Assembly: GCA_031266895.1 (NCBI GenBank)
Contig: JAISAD010000049.1
Coordinates: forward strand, 1 to 13,203
DNA: 13,203 nt
Direction of reading: 5' to 3'
Source: Bacteroidales bacterium
Lineage (GTDB): Bacteria; Bacteroidota; Bacteroidia; Bacteroidales; WCHB1-69
Position numbers and translations under genes: made by a program. Positions 5,325-13,203 of this stretch are shown here, piece after piece. The notes below the pieces were generated by a model, which was given only the letters and a program-made list of their open reading frames with translations, did not search any database and was not told the DNA's origin. The first letter of the stretch is position 1. Each line of letters starts with the position of its first letter.

Positions 5325-6284
5325 TTGAAACAGTTAGAATCTCATTTTGAAACCCTTATCGGGGGACAGCTTCCGCTCAATCTTTATGAGCCTGTGCATT
5401 ACGTTCTTACACAGGGCGGAAAACGCATACGTCCCTATTTAGTCATGCAGGCTAATGAGCTGTTTGGCGGCAATCCGAAAACAGTTCTCTATCCTGCGGC
5501 GGCTTTTGAAATGCTGCACAATTTTACGCTTATTCATGATGATATTATGGATAATGCTCCTCTCAGGCGAGGCAAGCCTACCGTTTATAAAAAATGGAAC
5601 AGCAGCATAGCAATTCTTGCAGGCGATGCGTTAGCTACGATGGCATTTCAGGAACTTCTGAAAACGCCCTGCTCTTCCGAAACTCTGATTGAAATGTGCC
5701 GGCTTTTTGCCCGTACTTCTGTTGAAATTTGCGAAGGACAACAGTATGATCTCGATTTTGAAACGGCCGACTCTGTTTCCAAAGAGGCCTACCTTGACAT
5801 GATACGCCTGAAAACGGCCGTGATGCTGGCAGGCTGCCTCAAGGCTGGTGCGCTGCATGCCAGTGCTGCCGCTGCTGACTGCAACCGAATTTACGATTTT
5901 GGCATCAATCTCGGAATGGCTTTCCAGTTGCAGGACGATATTCTTGATGTATATGGCGATAAGGCGCTGTTTGGCAAAGTTTGCGGTGGCGATATCAGGG
6001 ATAATAAAAAGACTTACCTCTACATTGTTGCCCTCGAAAAGGCCGATGAGGCGCAAAGAGCAAAGCTGCAGCACTATTTTGGCAGTACCGATTTTGATTT
6101 TCAAGAAAAATATAATGCTGTTAAGGCTATTTTTGACGCTTTGGAAATAAAAAAGGAGACCGAGCAGGTCATGCAAAGCTATGTGGATAAGGCCATCGCG
6201 CAACTTGTCCTGATTCATTCGGATTCGCCCGCGAAAGAAACCCTGCACAATTTAACGCTTAAACTCTGTAACCGTAATCAATAA
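5325..6284 (+). CDS. Trans-polyprenyl diphosphate synthase (short chain likely)
   Basis: 319 residues; the family is usually 290-330. It condenses allylic diphosphates with isopentenyl diphosphate to build all-trans prenyl chains in the cytoplasm. Both Asp-rich metal-binding motifs are present: DDIMD at 72-76, within LIHDDIMDNAPLRRGKPTV, and DDILD at 204-208, within FQLQDDILDVYG. GGKRIRP near residue 31 and DNKKTYL are also conserved. Phe at position -5 before the first motif, with no two-residue insertion in it, resembles geranylgeranyl-type short-chain enzymes. Chain length cannot be fixed from sequence alone. The start is a TTG at 5325, since no ATG precedes the conserved GGKRIRP region and an in-frame stop (that of rluB) lies 12 nt upstream. 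It overlaps mrdA by 1 nt (TAATG), indicating translational coupling. Confidence 0.92.
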   Translation: MKQLESHFETLIGGQLPLNLYEPVHYVLTQGGKRIRPYLVMQANELFGGNPKTVLYPAAAFEMLHNFTLIHDDIMDNAPLRRGKPTVYKKWNSSIAILAGDALATMAFQELLKTPCSSETLIEMCRLFARTSVEICEGQQYDLDFETADSVSKEAYLDMIRLKTAVMLAGCLKAGALHASAAAADCNRIYDFGINLGMAFQLQDDILDVYGDKALFGKVCGGDIRDNKKTYLYIVALEKADEAQRAKLQHYFGSTDFDFQEKYNAVKAIFDALEIKKETEQVMQSYVDKAIAQLVLIHSDSPAKETLHNLTLKLCNRNQ

Positions 6285-8092
6285 TGGACTTGTCAGGCCT
6301 GAAAAAACGGCAATTTATCATTATGGGTGCTATGCTGCTCATTGTCCTGATTTATGTGATTAAGCTCTTCCATTTGCAGATTATTGATAAGTCGTATGAA
6401 AAATCGGCAGAAAGAAACGCCATGCGTTATCTGACCGACCATCCGGCACGCGGCCTGATTTACGATCGCCGGGATTCTCTATTAGTCTATAATGAAGCCT
6501 CTTATGATTTAATGGTAGTGCCTAAGGAAATGCGAACTTTCGACACTGCCGACTTGTGCCGCACTCTTGACATTAGCACAGAGGACTTGTTGAAACAGAT
6601 TAACAAAGCCTTTAATTACTCTTCGATGTTGCCCTCGCTGGTCTATGCGCAGATTTCAAAAGAAGACTATAGCTATTTGCAGGAAAAATTGTTTAAGTTT
6701 CCCGGTTTTTACATCCAAAACCGTACATTAAGAAAGTATCCTCATCCTGTTGCCGCTCACATTTTAGGCTATGTGGGCGAGGTCGATAACAATATATTGG
6801 AAAAAGATCCCTATTACAGAATGGGAGACTATACGGGATTGAGCGGCATTGAAAAGGCTTACGAGAAAGAGTTGCGGGGCATAAAGGGGCAGCGTGTAGT
6901 GCTGGTAGATGTGCACAATCGCGAGCAGGGCAGCTATGATAACGGAAGCCAGGACAGGGCGGCATGGGCAGGACAGTCGCTTTGGAGTACTCTTGATCTG
7001 GAACTGCAACGCTACGGCGAGGAGCTGATGAAGAATAAGCGGGGCAGTATTGTGGCCATAGAGCCAGCCACCGGCGAAATTTTGTGCATTGTTTCCAGTC
7101 CGGGCTACGACCCCAATCTGCTGGTAGGGAGTGGCCGCAGCAAGGCGTTTGCGGAGCTGATGCGCGATACGGTGCAGTTGCCGCTCTTCAACAGGGCGCT
7201 CATTGCAATTTACCCGCCGGGTTCTACATTCAAATTGGCCAATGGCTTGATTGCCGAACAGGAGAAAATACTAACCGCTTCTACCATATATAACTGCAAC
7301 GGCGGCTATCGCGTAGGCAACCATACCATAGCATGTCACCATGCCGGCGCTACCAATTTGGTGGCAGCGGTGCAATATTCGTGCAACTCCTATTTTTGCA
7401 GAACTTTTTATAATATTGTATCCAATAGAAAGTATGGCTCTACGCAAGAGGGCTACCAGGTTTGGAAAAACTACATCAATCAAATGGGCTTTGGCGTGCG
7501 GTTTGGCACAGACTTGCCTTATGAGTCTGCGGGAATTATTCCGAGCGTTGATTTTTTTAACAAAAAATATCGAGGACGCTGGAATGGCAATACCATTGTT
7601 TCGATGGGCATTGGGCAGGGCGAAGTGAGTACTACGCCACTGCAAATGGCCAACCTGATGGCTATTGTAGCTAATAAGGGCTTTTATATTAAGCCTCATA
7701 TAATCAAAGCGATAGGGGAAAAAGAACATGCCAACACCCGCTATGATGAGGTTATTGATTCCAGGATAGACAAGCAATATTTTGACCCCATTATACGGGG
7801 GATGGTAATGGCGGTACAGGCCGGTACGGCACGAAGGGCGCAGATTAGGGGAATTTCGGTGGCGGGCAAGACAGGTACGGCACAAAATCCGCATGGCAAG
7901 GATCATTCCGTGTTTTCGGGCTTTGCACCGGTTGACAATCCTCAAATTGTGGTCTTTGTGCTGGTCGAGAATGGCAGCTGGGGAGCGACGGTAGCTACTC
8001 CTATTGCCAGCCTTGTGATGGAGTATTATCTGAATCGGAAAATAGAACGTAAGGATTTGGAAGAGAGCATGATGCTTTTAAAATTATACTAA
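6284..8092 (+). CDS. mrdA: Penicillin-binding protein 2, elongasome DD-transpeptidase
   Basis: 602 residues, close to the usual PBP2 length. It has a short cytoplasmic start, one transmembrane segment at about residues 12-32 (FIIMGAMLLIVLIYVIKL), then the dimerisation/pedestal region with ARGLIYDRRDSLL and GLSGIEKAYEKELRG. The transpeptidase domain carries all three active-site motifs: S314-T-F-K317 in YPPGSTFK, S366-C-N368, and K529-T-G in AGKTGTAQ. The enzyme crosslinks peptidoglycan in the periplasm during lateral growth and partners RodA, whose gene starts one base after this stop. The TAATG junction with the upstream prenyl synthase supports one operon. In many Bacteroidota, mreB, mreC and mreD precede mrdA. 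Here they are absent and the prenyl synthase takes that place. Confidence 0.95.
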   Translation: MDLSGLKKRQFIIMGAMLLIVLIYVIKLFHLQIIDKSYEKSAERNAMRYLTDHPARGLIYDRRDSLLVYNEASYDLMVVPKEMRTFDTADLCRTLDISTEDLLKQINKAFNYSSMLPSLVYAQISKEDYSYLQEKLFKFPGFYIQNRTLRKYPHPVAAHILGYVGEVDNNILEKDPYYRMGDYTGLSGIEKAYEKELRGIKGQRVVLVDVHNREQGSYDNGSQDRAAWAGQSLWSTLDLELQRYGEELMKNKRGSIVAIEPATGEILCIVSSPGYDPNLLVGSGRSKAFAELMRDTVQLPLFNRALIAIYPPGSTFKLANGLIAEQEKILTASTIYNCNGGYRVGNHTIACHHAGATNLVAAVQYSCNSYFCRTFYNIVSNRKYGSTQEGYQVWKNYINQMGFGVRFGTDLPYESAGIIPSVDFFNKKYRGRWNGNTIVSMGIGQGEVSTTPLQMANLMAIVANKGFYIKPHIIKAIGEKEHANTRYDEVIDSRIDKQYFDPIIRGMVMAVQAGTARRAQIRGISVAGKTGTAQNPHGKDHSVFSGFAPVDNPQIVVFVLVENGSWGATVATPIASLVMEYYLNRKIERKDLEESMMLLKLY

Positions 8093-8093
8093 A

Positions 8094-9347
8094 ATGACAT
8101 TAACAGCCGTAAAAAACAGTTCCAAAAGCTACGACATTCAGCTCATTGTCTATTACATTCTGCTGGTGACAATAGGCTGGTTTGCCATTTATGCTTCCGC
8201 TTATGATAAGGATGCTGCTTTCGATGTTTTTACCCTGCATAAACCCTTTGGACGACAGTTGATTTGGATTGGAGTATCACTCCTCGAAATCCTGATATTG
8301 CTGCTTATTGACAATAAGCTGATATACAGTTATGCCCACTATTTTTATGGGTTTTGCCTGCTGATTATGGTGATCGTGCTTTTCGTTGCTCCCGAAATTT
8401 CGGGAGCGCGGGCGTGGATAAGAATTGGCGCATTCTCCATGCAGCCGGTAGAGTTCATGAAGCTGGCTACGGCATTGTCGCTGGCCAAATTCTTTTCTGA
8501 CAGCAAAACCGAACGGCAGCGCCAGAATATCTGGCTTTATGCTTCGTTGCTTATAGGGGTAGCCATTATTTTAACCTTTTTGCAACACGACACCGGATCG
8601 GCGCTTGTTTTTCTCTCGTTTATTATCCTCTTTTATCGAGAAGGATTAAGTACCAATTTCCTCATTATCGGCATTATGGTCGCTTTTATTTTTATTTTTA
8701 CCCTGCTGTTTAACGAAATTTATACTATTGGAGCACTGCTTACCGTCTTTTTGATTTTCTGGTATTTTCAGCGAAAAAATAAGAGAAAAATGCTGCGTAA
8801 TCTTTACATTCTTATCGCCTCTGTGATTTTTGTATTTGCAGTTAATATACTCTATAATAATATATTTCAAGTACATCAAAAGCAACGGATTGACTCCATT
8901 CTGGGCAAATCGTCAGATCCTAAGGGAGCCGATTTTAACCTCAACCAGTCGCTAATAGCTATCGGTTCAGGCGGTTTCATGGGGAAAGGATTTCAGCGCA
9001 GTACACAAATGCAGCTTAATTTTGTTCCGGAGCAAAGCACCGATTTTATTTTTTGCGGCATTGCCGAAACATTCGGTTTTGTGGGCTGTTTAGTGCTGGT
9101 TGCCATATTTATGTTATTAATCATCAGAATAATAGTGTTATCCGAAAAGCAGCGAAATCCTTTTGTGCACTATTACGGTTATGCCATTGCCGGCCTCTTT
9201 TTTTTCCATTTTGCCATCAATATCGGCATGACTATTGGCATTCTGCCCATTATAGGCATTCCCTTGCCCTTTATCAGCTACGGAGGTACGTCCATTTTAG
9301 CTTTTACCGCCATGCTCTTTATTTTTATCAAATTGGATAATAATTAA
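8094..9347 (+). CDS. rodA: RodA, SEDS-family peptidoglycan glycosyltransferase
   Basis: 417 residues, somewhat longer than E. coli RodA (370). It is a polytopic inner-membrane protein with about ten hydrophobic segments, including IVYYILLVTIGWFAIYASA near the start. SEDS landmarks are visible: GARAWIRIG (Trp108), QPVEFMKL, LTFLQHDTGSALVF, the loop sequence ending FVPEQSTDFIF (Asp317, the likely catalytic acidic residue by analogy with characterised RodA proteins) and the signature PLPFISYGGTSIL near the C-terminus. It polymerises lipid II into glycan strands together with PBP2. It starts one base after the mrdA stop and is the last gene of the operon. The extra length comes partly from a hydrophobic and basic stretch (YFQRKNKRKM) in the middle. 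A convergent gene begins 21 bp downstream, and no clear terminator is seen. Confidence 0.94.
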   Translation: MTLTAVKNSSKSYDIQLIVYYILLVTIGWFAIYASAYDKDAAFDVFTLHKPFGRQLIWIGVSLLEILILLLIDNKLIYSYAHYFYGFCLLIMVIVLFVAPEISGARAWIRIGAFSMQPVEFMKLATALSLAKFFSDSKTERQRQNIWLYASLLIGVAIILTFLQHDTGSALVFLSFIILFYREGLSTNFLIIGIMVAFIFIFTLLFNEIYTIGALLTVFLIFWYFQRKNKRKMLRNLYILIASVIFVFAVNILYNNIFQVHQKQRIDSILGKSSDPKGADFNLNQSLIAIGSGGFMGKGFQRSTQMQLNFVPEQSTDFIFCGIAETFGFVGCLVLVAIFMLLIIRIIVLSEKQRNPFVHYYGYAIAGLFFFHFAINIGMTIGILPIIGIPLPFISYGGTSILAFTAMLFIFIKLDNN

Positions 9348-9368
9348 TTGCACTCCATTTAAAAAACA

Positions 9369-10547
9369 CTATTTTTCCAGCTCTATTTTCACGTCATTTA
9401 GTACATTCATGAAATTGATAAAAGCCTTGTAGGGCGAAGGATAGACATCAAAATTACGTTTTACAGCGCTTTGAGGCAGCCATTTGGTTGACATAAAATG
9501 GAAATGATCAGCAGCCTGCAGGCGCAGCCAGTTCTTTTTAGCTTCCGCATTGGTAGAGTTGAGATACAGCGGTTCGAGTTTGTAAAGTTGTTCAAAAGCC
9601 TCCTGTTGCATCTCGTTTCCCAGCCATTCGGCTGTATCTTTCTCTTCTCCCGAACAGGAGATAGGCCAGGGAGCGTGCATGGTAGATATTTTTTCCTGCG
9701 ATTTTTCTACTTCACAGGGCAGGATAAACCGGTAATTTTTCGAGGCGGTCAAAAGATGGATAAGCGTGTCGAAAAAGTCGAAAATTCCACTTTCTTTGGG
9801 GTGTATTTCGCCTATGGTTTCATAATCCATGTAGAGATTGAGATAGGGGGCAGTATGGTCAATTCCGTTGAGAAAATCCACATATTTCTTGGCTGTCAGT
9901 GGATATTGATCCCAGCTTTTGTCTTCAAAGCGCAGGGTAATGTCATCGCTCAGTTGATAGTTGCGCAACAACAGCTTCAGTTCCGTGCAAAATGGATTGC
10001 AGTAGAGATATCCCGGATTTTTCCAGCCCAAAATATGTTTGGCCCCCTCTGTAAGCACCACTGTGTAGCCTGCTTCATGCAGCCACTCTCCCATTTCGTC
10101 GGAATATATGATTTCAGTGTTGCAGAAAGAAGACGGTTTCACATCAAAAAATTGCTTCAACAGCGTCTCTTGCAGACGTACCTGCTCCAGAAAGGCGCTT
10201 TTATTGTGCAGCGAGGCGAGACTGTGGGTCAACGTGCTGCCGGTAAATTCCACACGACCGGTTTTAAACAGCTCTTTAAAACTGTCGATCACCTGTGGAC
10301 AATAGGTTTCAAACATCTTGAGCGAACTGCCGGCAATGCTAAAGCTAAATGCTGCTTCGGGACATGCTTTAATGAGCTTTCCAAGCATTTCATTGGCAGG
10401 CAAATAACATCTTTCGGCTAATCGATTGGTTAAATAACTGTTTTGGAAATCATCAAAATAGTCATGATTTTTATTGATGTCGAAAAAGCGGTAAGTTCGT
10501 AAACGATACGGCTGATTTATTTGAAAGTGGAAACAAATATTTTTCAT
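9369..10547 (-). CDS. GH57-family alpha-amylase-type glucan hydrolase/transferase
   Basis: 392 residues, short but normal for this Bacteroidota GH57 group. GH57 enzymes are retaining alpha-glucan hydrolases, branching enzymes or glucanotransferases with a (beta/alpha)7 barrel. Visible conserved regions are the N-terminal HFQINQPYRLRTYRFFD (the usual HQP is NQP here), FSFSIAGSSL, GRVEFTGSTLTHSLASL, FCNTEIIYSDEMGEWL with predicted nucleophile Glu145, EGAKHILGW, and NLYMDYETIGEIH with predicted acid/base Asp241. Both catalytic positions therefore seem intact, which matters because some Bacteroidota alpha-amylase-like GH57 homologues are reported to lack one. There is no signal peptide, so it is cytoplasmic. 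It is the last gene of the leftward glucan operon, 20 nt after the GT4 gene, with a role in turnover or remodelling of intracellular glucan. The exact specificity is unknown. Confidence 0.9.
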   Translation of the reverse strand: MKNICFHFQINQPYRLRTYRFFDINKNHDYFDDFQNSYLTNRLAERCYLPANEMLGKLIKACPEAAFSFSIAGSSLKMFETYCPQVIDSFKELFKTGRVEFTGSTLTHSLASLHNKSAFLEQVRLQETLLKQFFDVKPSSFCNTEIIYSDEMGEWLHEAGYTVVLTEGAKHILGWKNPGYLYCNPFCTELKLLLRNYQLSDDITLRFEDKSWDQYPLTAKKYVDFLNGIDHTAPYLNLYMDYETIGEIHPKESGIFDFFDTLIHLLTASKNYRFILPCEVEKSQEKISTMHAPWPISCSGEEKDTAEWLGNEMQQEAFEQLYKLEPLYLNSTNAEAKKNWLRLQAADHFHFMSTKWLPQSAVKRNFDVYPSPYKAFINFMNVLNDVKIELEK

Positions 10548-10567
10548 GATACATCAAATTTAAGTTA

Positions 10568-11851
10568 TTATAAATGAAGTAGCTGTTTGTAAATTTCTTT
10601 TAACCTGGCGGCAGTATTTGCCCATTGCAGCTGGTGTACTTCCTGTTTGCCACAGGCGCTAAACATTTCCGACAGAGCAGGGTAGTGCAAAATTCCCCAT
10701 ATTGCGTCGGCCATAGCGTCCACATCCCAAAAATCAACCTTTATGGCGTATTGCAGTATTTCTGAAACCCCCGATTGTTTAGATATGATAACCGGCACGC
10801 CGGCACTCATTGCTTCTAAGGGCGAAATTCCGAAAGGTTCTGATATGGAGGGCATTACATATACATCGCTCATCCCGAACAGTGTTTCGATATCGTCGCC
10901 CTGCAAAAAACCGGTAAAATGAAATTTGTCGGCAATGCCCGATTCGGCAGCATATTCGATAATATGCTGTATTTGATCGCCATCACCAGCCATCACAAAG
11001 CGCACATTATTATCATACTTCAGCACTTTCTTCGCTGTTTCTACAAAATATTCCGGTCCTTTTTGAAAAGTTACCCGTCCTAAAAAAGTTACAATTTTCT
11101 CTTTAAGCGGGCGGGTGCGTTTAATCTCTTTATTCCCGAATTCAACAGCATTATGGAGAGTAAAAACCTTTTCTTCAGGCACTCCGTACTTTTCAATTAT
11201 GATATGGCGGGTGAAATCACTCACTGCGCATACTGCATCTGCAGCCAACATTCCCTCGCGTTCCATAGCATAAACAATGTCATTGATATTATGCTCGCCC
11301 GACCTGTCGAATTCGGTAGCATGTACGTGCACAACTAACGGTTTTCCGCTGATTTGCTGCGCTGCAATACCGGCTTTATAGGTAAGCCAGTCGTGTGCAT
11401 GGATAATGTCGAAGGTTTGAGTGTGTGCTAATTCTGCCGCTACAAGGGCATAATTCTGTACTTCGACAAGCAGATTTTCGGAGTACCTGCCTGAAAATTG
11501 ATAACGCAGTTTTTGACCACTTTCGGCAGATTGAAAAACATCGCTTTTCAGCTGATTGATAATGTGGTAGTAGTCATCTAACCCGATGTAAGGCACCAGT
11601 TGCGAGTTGATTTCGATAAAGGAAACCTGATGCTCAAAGAGATGTTCTTTCCAGTAGCGGGCGTCAAATTCTACTTCGGAAGCATTAATAATCTTAATTC
11701 GGCTTTGGTCTTCATCGCCAAATGTTTTGGGCATTACAAAAATCACCTCTACATTATGTTGTGTCAACCCTTTCGTAAGGCCGTAGCAAGCCGTTCCTAA
11801 TCCTCCGGCAATATGGGGCGGAAACTCCCACCCAAACATAAGCACTTTCAT
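10568..11851 (-). CDS. GT4-family glycogen-synthase-like glycosyltransferase
   Basis: 427 residues with a GT-B fold and no signal peptide, so cytoplasmic. The N-terminal domain opens MKVLMFGWEFPPHIAGGLGT, with the donor-loop GGLG at 16-19, and contains DIIHAHDWLTYKAGI at about 148-162. The C-terminal domain has TFLGRVTFQKGPEYF, FVMAGDGD and the retaining-GT motif EPFGISPLE, with Glu338 and Glu346 spaced as EX7E. Homologues sit beside a debranching enzyme and a GH57 protein in Bacteroidota and are annotated as glycogen synthase or alpha-glucosyltransferase. Transfer from a nucleotide-glucose donor to alpha-glucan is therefore inferred, and donor preference cannot be read from sequence. The ATG overlaps the TGA of the upstream debranching gene by 4 nt (ATGA), showing tight translational coupling. 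Confidence 0.9.
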   Translation of the reverse strand: MKVLMFGWEFPPHIAGGLGTACYGLTKGLTQHNVEVIFVMPKTFGDEDQSRIKIINASEVEFDARYWKEHLFEHQVSFIEINSQLVPYIGLDDYYHIINQLKSDVFQSAESGQKLRYQFSGRYSENLLVEVQNYALVAAELAHTQTFDIIHAHDWLTYKAGIAAQQISGKPLVVHVHATEFDRSGEHNINDIVYAMEREGMLAADAVCAVSDFTRHIIIEKYGVPEEKVFTLHNAVEFGNKEIKRTRPLKEKIVTFLGRVTFQKGPEYFVETAKKVLKYDNNVRFVMAGDGDQIQHIIEYAAESGIADKFHFTGFLQGDDIETLFGMSDVYVMPSISEPFGISPLEAMSAGVPVIISKQSGVSEILQYAIKVDFWDVDAMADAIWGILHYPALSEMFSACGKQEVHQLQWANTAARLKEIYKQLLHL

Positions 11852-13203
11852 AATTTCTTCAATTTATGATTATCAAGTAAATATTTTATCCATAACACTG
11901 CCGCCACACTCCATGCTTGTGAGATGCATCCGTTGGGGCGGTAGGGCGGATTTCCGTCTGTGATTTCACAGATTGTTGAAATGCCATAATCTTTCATGCA
12001 CGGTTCAAAATTGTAGAGACATTTTTCAATCATTGGGATGGCGGTTTTGCCATATACCATTAGCATTCCCTCGGCGAATGGGGCAAGCAGCCACGGCCAA
12101 ACTGTTCCCTGATGATAGGCTGCATCGCGTTCTGCCTGATTTCCACCATAGTGCCCTTTATAATCGGGGTCGTTAGGCGACAGTGTGCGAATGCCTTTGG
12201 GGGTTAGCAATTCTTTAATGGTTTTTCGCAGGATGAGCTGTCTTATTTTTTCGCTGACCGGGCAGTAAGGCAGAGAGGTAATTAGCATCATATTGGGTCG
12301 CACCTGAAAGTTTTTGTACTGTCCGTTAGCATAATCGGCAAGATAACCTCGCTCCTTCGACCAAAAAATATCTTTAAAAACAGTCGGAAAATGCTTAACT
12401 ATTGGCTCCCATTGAGATATAAAATCGTGAGATTTGTCCAAAGTTGCCATCTCCATGCAAAATTGTATGGCATTGTACCACAATCCGTTAATTTCAACTT
12501 GACAACCGGTGCGCGGTGTTACGGGTTTGCCATTCACTACAGCGTCCATCCAGGTGAGTGCCACCTCATCGCTGCCGGCATGAATAAGGCCATTGGGCAG
12601 CATTTTAATATTGTAAAGGGAGCCGTTGCGGTAGGCGTTCAAAATTTTTTGTAATGCCTGTCCATACTCTTTCCAAATTTGCTTTTTACTTTTGGTAAAG
12701 TAGGCGTATTGTTGCAGGGTACGGATAAACCAGAGTGATGCATCTACCGAATTATAGCTCGCTTGCTCGCCCGCTCCAATGTTGGGGAAAAGGCCTTGCG
12801 ACATTTCATGCAGCATGTTGTCCATAATCTCTTTGCATAATTCTGGCTTATTGAGTGATAGCGTGAGGCCGGGTAACGAAATAAAGGTGTCGCGTCCCCA
12901 GCGGCCAAACCACGGATAGCCGGCAATTACTTCGGTTTTTCCATTTCTTTTGACGATAAATTGTTCAGCTGCATTTTTCAGGCAGTTGAAAAATGAAGAA
13001 CGGGTAGCGTGCTGTTTCAATTCATTATTGAATAAAATTGCAATAGATTGAGGTTCAATTTCTTCTGTTCCAATCGTAAAATAGAGTTCTCTATTTTTAA
13101 CCTCTACATTGAGTTTTCCGAGTCTAATCAAATCTTCATGCCCTTCGTAGCCGCGCTTCAGCTCTTCTTCATACTCAAAATTATAGTACCAAATTGGTTC
13201 ATG
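11848..13203 (-). CDS. Glycogen debranching enzyme (amylo-alpha-1,6-glucosidase type), N-terminus outside window
   Basis: 451 residues are visible. The frame is open to the right edge, so the start lies beyond 13203. A TTG at 13131 is internal: the frame continues upstream as EPIWYYNFEYEEELKRGYEG and joins HEDLIRLGK without a break. Relatives are about 640-650 residues, so roughly 200 N-terminal residues are missing. The C-terminal (alpha/alpha)6-type glucosidase domain (GH133-like) is complete, with GYPWFGRWGRDTFISLPGL (Asp codon at 12889-12891), ASYNSVDASLWFI, GLIHAGSDEVALTWMDA, EINGLWYNAIQF and YHQGTVWPWLLAPFAEG. It would hydrolyse alpha-1,6 branch points of glycogen-type glucan in the cytoplasm. 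It is the promoter-proximal of the three visible genes of the operon, and its stop overlaps the GT4 start. Confidence 0.92.
   Translation of the reverse strand, partial: HEPIWYYNFEYEEELKRGYEGHEDLIRLGKLNVEVKNRELYFTIGTEEIEPQSIAILFNNELKQHATRSSFFNCLKNAAEQFIVKRNGKTEVIAGYPWFGRWGRDTFISLPGLTLSLNKPELCKEIMDNMLHEMSQGLFPNIGAGEQASYNSVDASLWFIRTLQQYAYFTKSKKQIWKEYGQALQKILNAYRNGSLYNIKMLPNGLIHAGSDEVALTWMDAVVNGKPVTPRTGCQVEINGLWYNAIQFCMEMATLDKSHDFISQWEPIVKHFPTVFKDIFWSKERGYLADYANGQYKNFQVRPNMMLITSLPYCPVSEKIRQLILRKTIKELLTPKGIRTLSPNDPDYKGHYGGNQAERDAAYHQGTVWPWLLAPFAEGMLMVYGKTAIPMIEKCLYNFEPCMKDYGISTICEITDGNPPYRPNGCISQAWSVAAVLWIKYLLDNHKLKKL

Noticed and set aside
13129..13131. TTG at 13131 as the start of the debranching enzyme
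   Set aside because: The frame continues without a stop to the window edge with conserved-looking sequence (WYYNFEYEEELKRGYEGHED), so the true start is outside the window.

Overview
The window reads as a chromosomal segment of a Bacteroidota bacterium, most likely order Bacteroidales. Three things point there: three good matches to the Bacteroidota -7 promoter element TAnnTTTG, A-rich leaders without clear Shine-Dalgarno sequences, and characteristic genes (a GldB-family protein, an RluB-type pseudouridine synthase with a long basic N-terminal extension, and a debranching enzyme / GT4 / GH57 trio). I see no tRNA, rRNA, CRISPR array, transposase or phage gene.

Left part (1-2350, minus strand): a leftward cluster of small exported proteins. 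Three tandem paralogues (520-2309) are packed with 4-nt spacers and follow a promoter-like element at 2341-2348. They lead into a fourth, unrelated and much more GC-rich secreted protein gene that runs off the left edge. The paralogues share nearly identical ends, while the middle of the central copy differs. I cannot assign a function to any of the four.

Divergent intergenic region (2310-2705): two outward-facing promoters flank a compact cluster of about five copies, in both orientations, of a palindromic motif with core CCATAGTGACG (2450-2562). It can form 16-17 bp stems. This is the most unusual non-coding element in the window.

Central part (2706-9347, plus strand): a gldB-family gene ending in a likely terminator, then a probable four-gene operon with its own promoter and a 5'-leader hairpin. 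The operon holds an RluB-family 23S rRNA pseudouridine synthase (with four 39-40-residue tandem repeats in its N-terminus), a trans-polyprenyl diphosphate synthase, penicillin-binding protein 2 (mrdA) and the SEDS glycosyltransferase RodA. PBP2 and RodA form the peptidoglycan polymerase/transpeptidase pair of lateral wall growth. The prenyl synthase makes isoprenoid chains of undetermined length, possibly feeding lipid carrier or quinone synthesis.

Right part (9369-13203, minus strand): a tightly coupled leftward alpha-glucan operon. The debranching enzyme (5' end outside the window) overlaps a GT4 glycogen-synthase-like glycosyltransferase by 4 nt, and a GH57 alpha-amylase-type protein follows after 20 nt. 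Together they fit synthesis, trimming and turnover of intracellular glycogen-like glucan. The GH57 gene converges on rodA with only 21 bp between them.

Most of the window is ordinary core metabolism. The parts worth a second look are the mosaic paralogue array, the intergenic palindrome cluster and the in-frame repeat array of rluB.
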